From: Gemmatimonadota bacterium
Lineage (GTDB): Bacteria > Gemmatimonadota > Gemmatimonadetes > Gemmatimonadales > JACORV01
DNA: 33,584 nucleotides
Assembly (NCBI GenBank): GCA_016209905.1
Contig: JACQVG010000210.1
Coordinates: 1 to 33,584, forward strand
Reading direction: 5' to 3'
The translations under genes were made by a program, and so were the position numbers. The notes under the pieces are model-generated. The model ran no database searches. It was not told the DNA's origin and saw only the letters and a program-made list of their open reading frames with translations. Numbering within the stretch: position 1 is the stretch's first letter; every line of letters begins with the position of its first letter. This document shows, piece by piece, positions 30,746-33,584 of this stretch.

Positions 30746-32119
30746 ATGTCGCTCCCGACGTTCGTGGAAGAGGTGACGCGCTGGCGAGCGGAGGTCGTCC
30801 GGGCGAACGCTTTCGAATGCGAGCCCATCCCGTTCGACGCGTCGCGGGAGTGGCTCTTCGAGGACGGCATCCTGAAACACCGGACGGGAGGGTTCTTCTC
30901 GGTGGCGGGGCTCGCGGCGCAGGCGAACCACCCCGGGCTGGATGGCCGCGAGCAGGTCATCCTCCTCCAGCCCAGGCCGGCCATCAACGGTTTCCTCGTT
31001 CGCGGCGTCCCCGGCGGCGCGGAGCTGCTGTTCCAGGGGCGGGTGGAGCCAGGCAATGTCCACGCGATGCAATTGGCCCCCACGGTCCAGTCCACCGAGA
31101 CCAACTACCTTCAGATCCACGGGGGAGCGGCTACCCCCTTCATCGAATGGTTCACCGAGCCAGGATCGGCCCGGGTGCTGGTGGACCAGCTGCAATCCGA
31201 GGAGGGGACGCGCTACCAGGGGAAGTACAACCGCCACGTGGTGTTGGAACTCCCTCCGGACGCTGAGCTCGTCATTCCTTCCCAGTTCCGTTGGTATGGC
31301 ATCGCGGCCTTGCGGGCCTTCGTGGCCGAAAGCAACCTGCTCAACACCGACGCTCGATCGGTGATTGCGTGCCTCGACTGGGCCGTCCTGGCGGACGAGG
31401 ACGGTCCATTCGCTGGCAACGCCCGCGGCAGCTTCGGGGCGGCGCTCCGCGATTCGTACCTAGCGCGGGACGACAAGGGCGAGTGCCCCCTCGTCGAGCT
31501 GGTCCGGTGGCTCACGCGGCTCCGCGTCCGCTGCGCGCTGAGGACGCGGGTCCTGGGCATCCCCGACCTCCGGAACTGGGTCGTGGACAAGGACGCGATC
31601 CGGGAGAAGCGGAAGGACGTCGGATTCGCCGTGCGCCAGTTCCGCGTGGTCGCTCTGGGACGGGAGGTGACCTCGTGGGACCAGCCCCTCGTCCACAGCA
31701 CGAGCGCGGGCCGCGTAACGCTGGCGTGCCAGAGGCGGGGAGGGACGCTTCGATTCCTGCTGAAGGCCAGTCACGAGATTGGCTTCCTCGAGGCCGTGCA
31801 GCTTTCGAGCTCGTTGTGCGCGCCGCCCGGCCAGGTTGGGCCTCAGGACGACCCGGTGGAGGCGGAGCTGTCGCGGCGCATCGACGGGAACGAGGGCGCC
31901 ATCGTCCGCGCGCGGTGCCGCCAGTCGGAGGAGGGCGGACGCTTCTACCGGGACGAAAACGAATACGAGGTCGTCGAGCTGGACGAGACCGTCGCCCTGC
32001 CGGAATCGGAGTGCTATCGGTGGGCGACGCTCGGGCAAGTCAAAGAACTGATTCGGACCCCAGGACTGATCTCCATTGAGCTGCGCGCGGCGCTCACGCT
32101 GTTGTTGGCGCACCTCTAG
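30746..32119 (+). CDS. NDP-hexose 2,3-dehydratase (EvaA/TylCVI family)
   Basis: Removes water across C2-C3 of an NDP-4-keto-6-deoxyhexose, the committed step to 2-deoxysugars and 2,6-dideoxysugars. The 457-residue protein shows the family's two tandem Nudix-like halves. The first has GRFF-type GGFFSVAGL, INGFLVRGV, ELLFQGRVEPGNVHAMQLAPTVQ, STETNYLQIHGG, VDQLQSEEGTRYQGKYNRHV. The second has DVGFAVRQFRVVALGREV, SWDQPLVHS and LLKASHEIGFLEAVQLSSS. The length is full for the family. ATG 30746 is preceded by a GGGGGG stretch at ribosome-site distance; a GTG two codons upstream is also possible. No other sugar-nucleotide genes are present. A glycosyltransferase-like gene follows on the opposite strand with 10 bases between stops. 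The base composition looks less GC-biased than its neighbours, hinting at transfer. Confidence 0.88.
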   Translation: MSLPTFVEEVTRWRAEVVRANAFECEPIPFDASREWLFEDGILKHRTGGFFSVAGLAAQANHPGLDGREQVILLQPRPAINGFLVRGVPGGAELLFQGRVEPGNVHAMQLAPTVQSTETNYLQIHGGAATPFIEWFTEPGSARVLVDQLQSEEGTRYQGKYNRHVVLELPPDAELVIPSQFRWYGIAALRAFVAESNLLNTDARSVIACLDWAVLADEDGPFAGNARGSFGAALRDSYLARDDKGECPLVELVRWLTRLRVRCALRTRVLGIPDLRNWVVDKDAIREKRKDVGFAVRQFRVVALGREVTSWDQPLVHSTSAGRVTLACQRRGGTLRFLLKASHEIGFLEAVQLSSSLCAPPGQVGPQDDPVEAELSRRIDGNEGAIVRARCRQSEEGGRFYRDENEYEVVELDETVALPESECYRWATLGQVKELIRTPGLISIELRAALTLLLAHL

Positions 32120-32129
32120 CGCCGCGGTC

Positions 32130-33056
32130 CTAGTCTCGGGTAGCGCGGCCGCGCAGACGGGCCAGCACGGCCTCCGGATCGGCGAGGAGGTCCCCGAGCA
32201 TCGCACGACCCTGCTTCTGATTCCTCCGCAGCCGCAGCTGCCGTCGGGGCTCGTCAAGCAGACGCCCAATCGCCCTCCCGACGCCGCGGCGGATCGCCCT
32301 GAGCACGCTGGGCGGCAGGACGGCCCTCGCGGCCGTGGCGGCCGCCGTGACCAGGGCCGCATACGCGGACCCGCCGAGCACCGACTCGTCGGGCGGCCGG
32401 CTGACGATGCGGACCGCCCCCTTCAGATGGAACACGAGGTCGTCGTAGATCCGCCCGCACGGGTTCTCTTCCGCCGCCGCGGTGGAATCGCGCATGAAGG
32501 ACCCTGTCAGGCCTTCCAGGTAGGCGCGAAACCCGTAGCCGATCCCCGAATGCTGGAAGGGGCTTTGCTCGCGGAGGTACCGCCGGTACTCGGGGCGGTG
32601 GGTCTCCGCGTCCGACAGGAGGAACGGGGGCCGGCACCGGAGGTAGAACTCCCGGGTGAACATCATGCAGGCCGTGTGGAGCCCTTCGAGCGTCACGAAA
32701 GGGCACTGGTCCGAAAGCCGCCCCGCCAGGGTCTCGGCCCAGTCGGGGCGCACGGGGAACGAGTCGACGTGGAGGGTCACGACGTGGGTCGCTCCCTCCT
32801 CGATCGCCGCTGAGACCAGGTGGTCGAGGTAGTGCGCGTGCTCCTCGTAGCCGGTGAGGTCGGTGCGTGGGCACTCGCGGAGGCGGATCCGGGGGTGCGT
32901 TTCCAGGACCGTCCGGGCCCCGGCCGAGGCCTGCGTCACACAGCCGTAGATGGCGAACGGCACGCGGGTGTTCCTGTCGATCTTCCGCAGGTGCAGCGGA
33001 AGGAGCGGCTCGGTCTGCTCCGTGAGATAGTAGAGGACGACGATTCCCAGGTCCAT
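32130..33056 (-). CDS. Glycosyltransferase-like protein (GT-A type)
   Basis: A 308-residue protein that reads like a GT-A glycosyltransferase: a strand-first start (MDLGIVVLYYLTEQTEPLLPLHL), RVPFAIYGCV, an acidic motif at the end of strand 4 (VVTLHVDSFPVRPDW) and FVTLEGLHTACMMFTREFYL. The HVDSFPV motif stands where DxD is usually found but has a single Asp, so metal and sugar-nucleotide binding is likely but not certain. It ends with a basic C-terminal helix region. Start ATG 33056 lacks a good ribosome site. Its gene overlaps the decayed frame of the DUF234-type ATPase at its 5' end. Pairing with the dehydratase next door is plausible: it may transfer a deoxysugar. Confidence 0.6.
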   Translation of the reverse strand: MDLGIVVLYYLTEQTEPLLPLHLRKIDRNTRVPFAIYGCVTQASAGARTVLETHPRIRLRECPRTDLTGYEEHAHYLDHLVSAAIEEGATHVVTLHVDSFPVRPDWAETLAGRLSDQCPFVTLEGLHTACMMFTREFYLRCRPPFLLSDAETHRPEYRRYLREQSPFQHSGIGYGFRAYLEGLTGSFMRDSTAAAEENPCGRIYDDLVFHLKGAVRIVSRPPDESVLGGSAYAALVTAAATAARAVLPPSVLRAIRRGVGRAIGRLLDEPRRQLRLRRNQKQGRAMLGDLLADPEAVLARLRGRATRD

Positions 33057-33584
33057 CGACGAGCCGCTTCGCCCCGGGTGCCGGCAGGAACGAGCTCCGC
33101 CAGCGTAGCCATCCGGGCGCCGCTCCGCAAGGGCGATGTCCGCGCGATTCCTGCCTTCGCCACGCACCGAACATCCACCATTGCGAGCTCACCGACCCTC
33201 TGCTGTCGGGTGACGGCTGGCGTAAACCCCGCGCGCGGGAAGAGCGCGAGCAACGGCGGGGGGCCGGACCCGGCAAGTCGCGGTGCTTTGTGCCGCAGAC
33301 CATCCAGCACGTCCTCGCCGACCGGTTTGCGGGACCATTTGCACTCACCCGCCAGCACCGGCGACCGGCCCTTCACGGCTACCAGGTCCACTTCCAACTC
33401 CCGGTCCCAGTGTCGGCCCAGGCGGTCGTAGTCCAGCTCACTTTCCCGTTGAGAGTCAGATCTCTCCGGATCTCGCGGCAGGTGTGGTCGAAAGCCTGGC
33501 CGACGAACGGGTCGAGGCCGGGCAGGATGCGGCTCTTCAGATCGTGAGCGGGTCCGCGGTCGGCCAGCGCGCTACGGCAATCTC
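32936..33584 (-). pseudogene. Frameshifted C-terminus of a DUF234-type ATPase (5' part outside window)
   Basis: The frame entering from the right edge reads DLKSRILPGLDPFVGQAFDH and CREIRRDLTLNGKV, then shifts. The next frame gives LDYDRLGRHWDRELEVDLVA, VKGRSPVLAGECKWSRKPVG and LFPRAGFTP. Together these match the DUF234 restriction-like C-terminal domain of AAA ATPases found in prokaryote genomes (EVD...GECKW...PVG...FTP). One base is missing or extra within about 33431-33450. After FTP the second frame runs without a domain-like end to TGA 32936, into the glycosyltransferase gene, so the end is also decayed. The N-terminal ATPase is outside the window. Confidence 0.6.

Overview
The window looks like a chromosomal segment of a very GC-rich Gram-negative bacterium, most likely a member of Gemmatimonadota or a close relative. 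That placement is inference. It rests on the high GC content, many secreted and outer-membrane-type proteins, dispersed short tandem repeats inside reading frames, and the gene mix. No marker gene here fixes the taxonomy, and no rRNA, tRNA, CRISPR array or intact insertion sequence was seen.

Layout: (1) 1-1405 (+): the tail of an unidentified basic protein, a 3-methyladenine DNA glycosylase and a small secreted protein. (2) 1448-10240 (-): one long same-strand run of NAD-type molybdenum formate dehydrogenase, a remnant of a short-chain dehydrogenase, threonine dehydrogenase (tdh), 2-amino-3-ketobutyrate CoA ligase (kbl), a large secreted M14 metallopeptidase and a small outer-membrane-type protein. 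Tdh and Kbl together convert threonine to glycine and acetyl-CoA. (3) 10241-15333 (+): a divergent promoter region, then a Tat-signal TldD with its TldE partner, a 23-residue Lys/Ala peptide between two hairpins, and a membrane protein joining two FHA domains to a trypsin-like protease. (4) 15450-17511 (-): a 52-residue orphan, a SAM methyltransferase-like protein and a CDF metal exporter. (5) 17601-18419 (+): a PHP phosphoesterase, divergent from the exporter. (6) 18468-23119 (-): rho, ruvX, mltG, thiE and an RlmI-type rRNA methyltransferase. (7) 23486-25515 (+): a 95-residue protein, a 66-residue stand-alone HisKA domain and an APC permease. (8) 25627-30002 (+): a cluster of three secreted proteins and a fourth short reading frame interrupted by an amber codon. 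(9) 30003-33584: an accessory-looking stretch with a repeat-derived segment, an orphan MNT-type nucleotidyltransferase, an NDP-hexose 2,3-dehydratase, a glycosyltransferase-like protein and a frameshifted DUF234-type ATPase end.

Several intergenic regions contain readable sigma70-like promoters of the form TTGnnn-N16-18-TAnnnT. In three places the -10 box lies so close to the start codon that the mRNA would have no leader or almost none. The most interesting candidates are the Tat-exported TldD paired with a signal-less TldE, the FHA-FHA-TM-coiled coil-protease, the HisKA-only protein, the secreted cluster with a likely CTG start, and the dehydratase found without the rest of its deoxysugar pathway.
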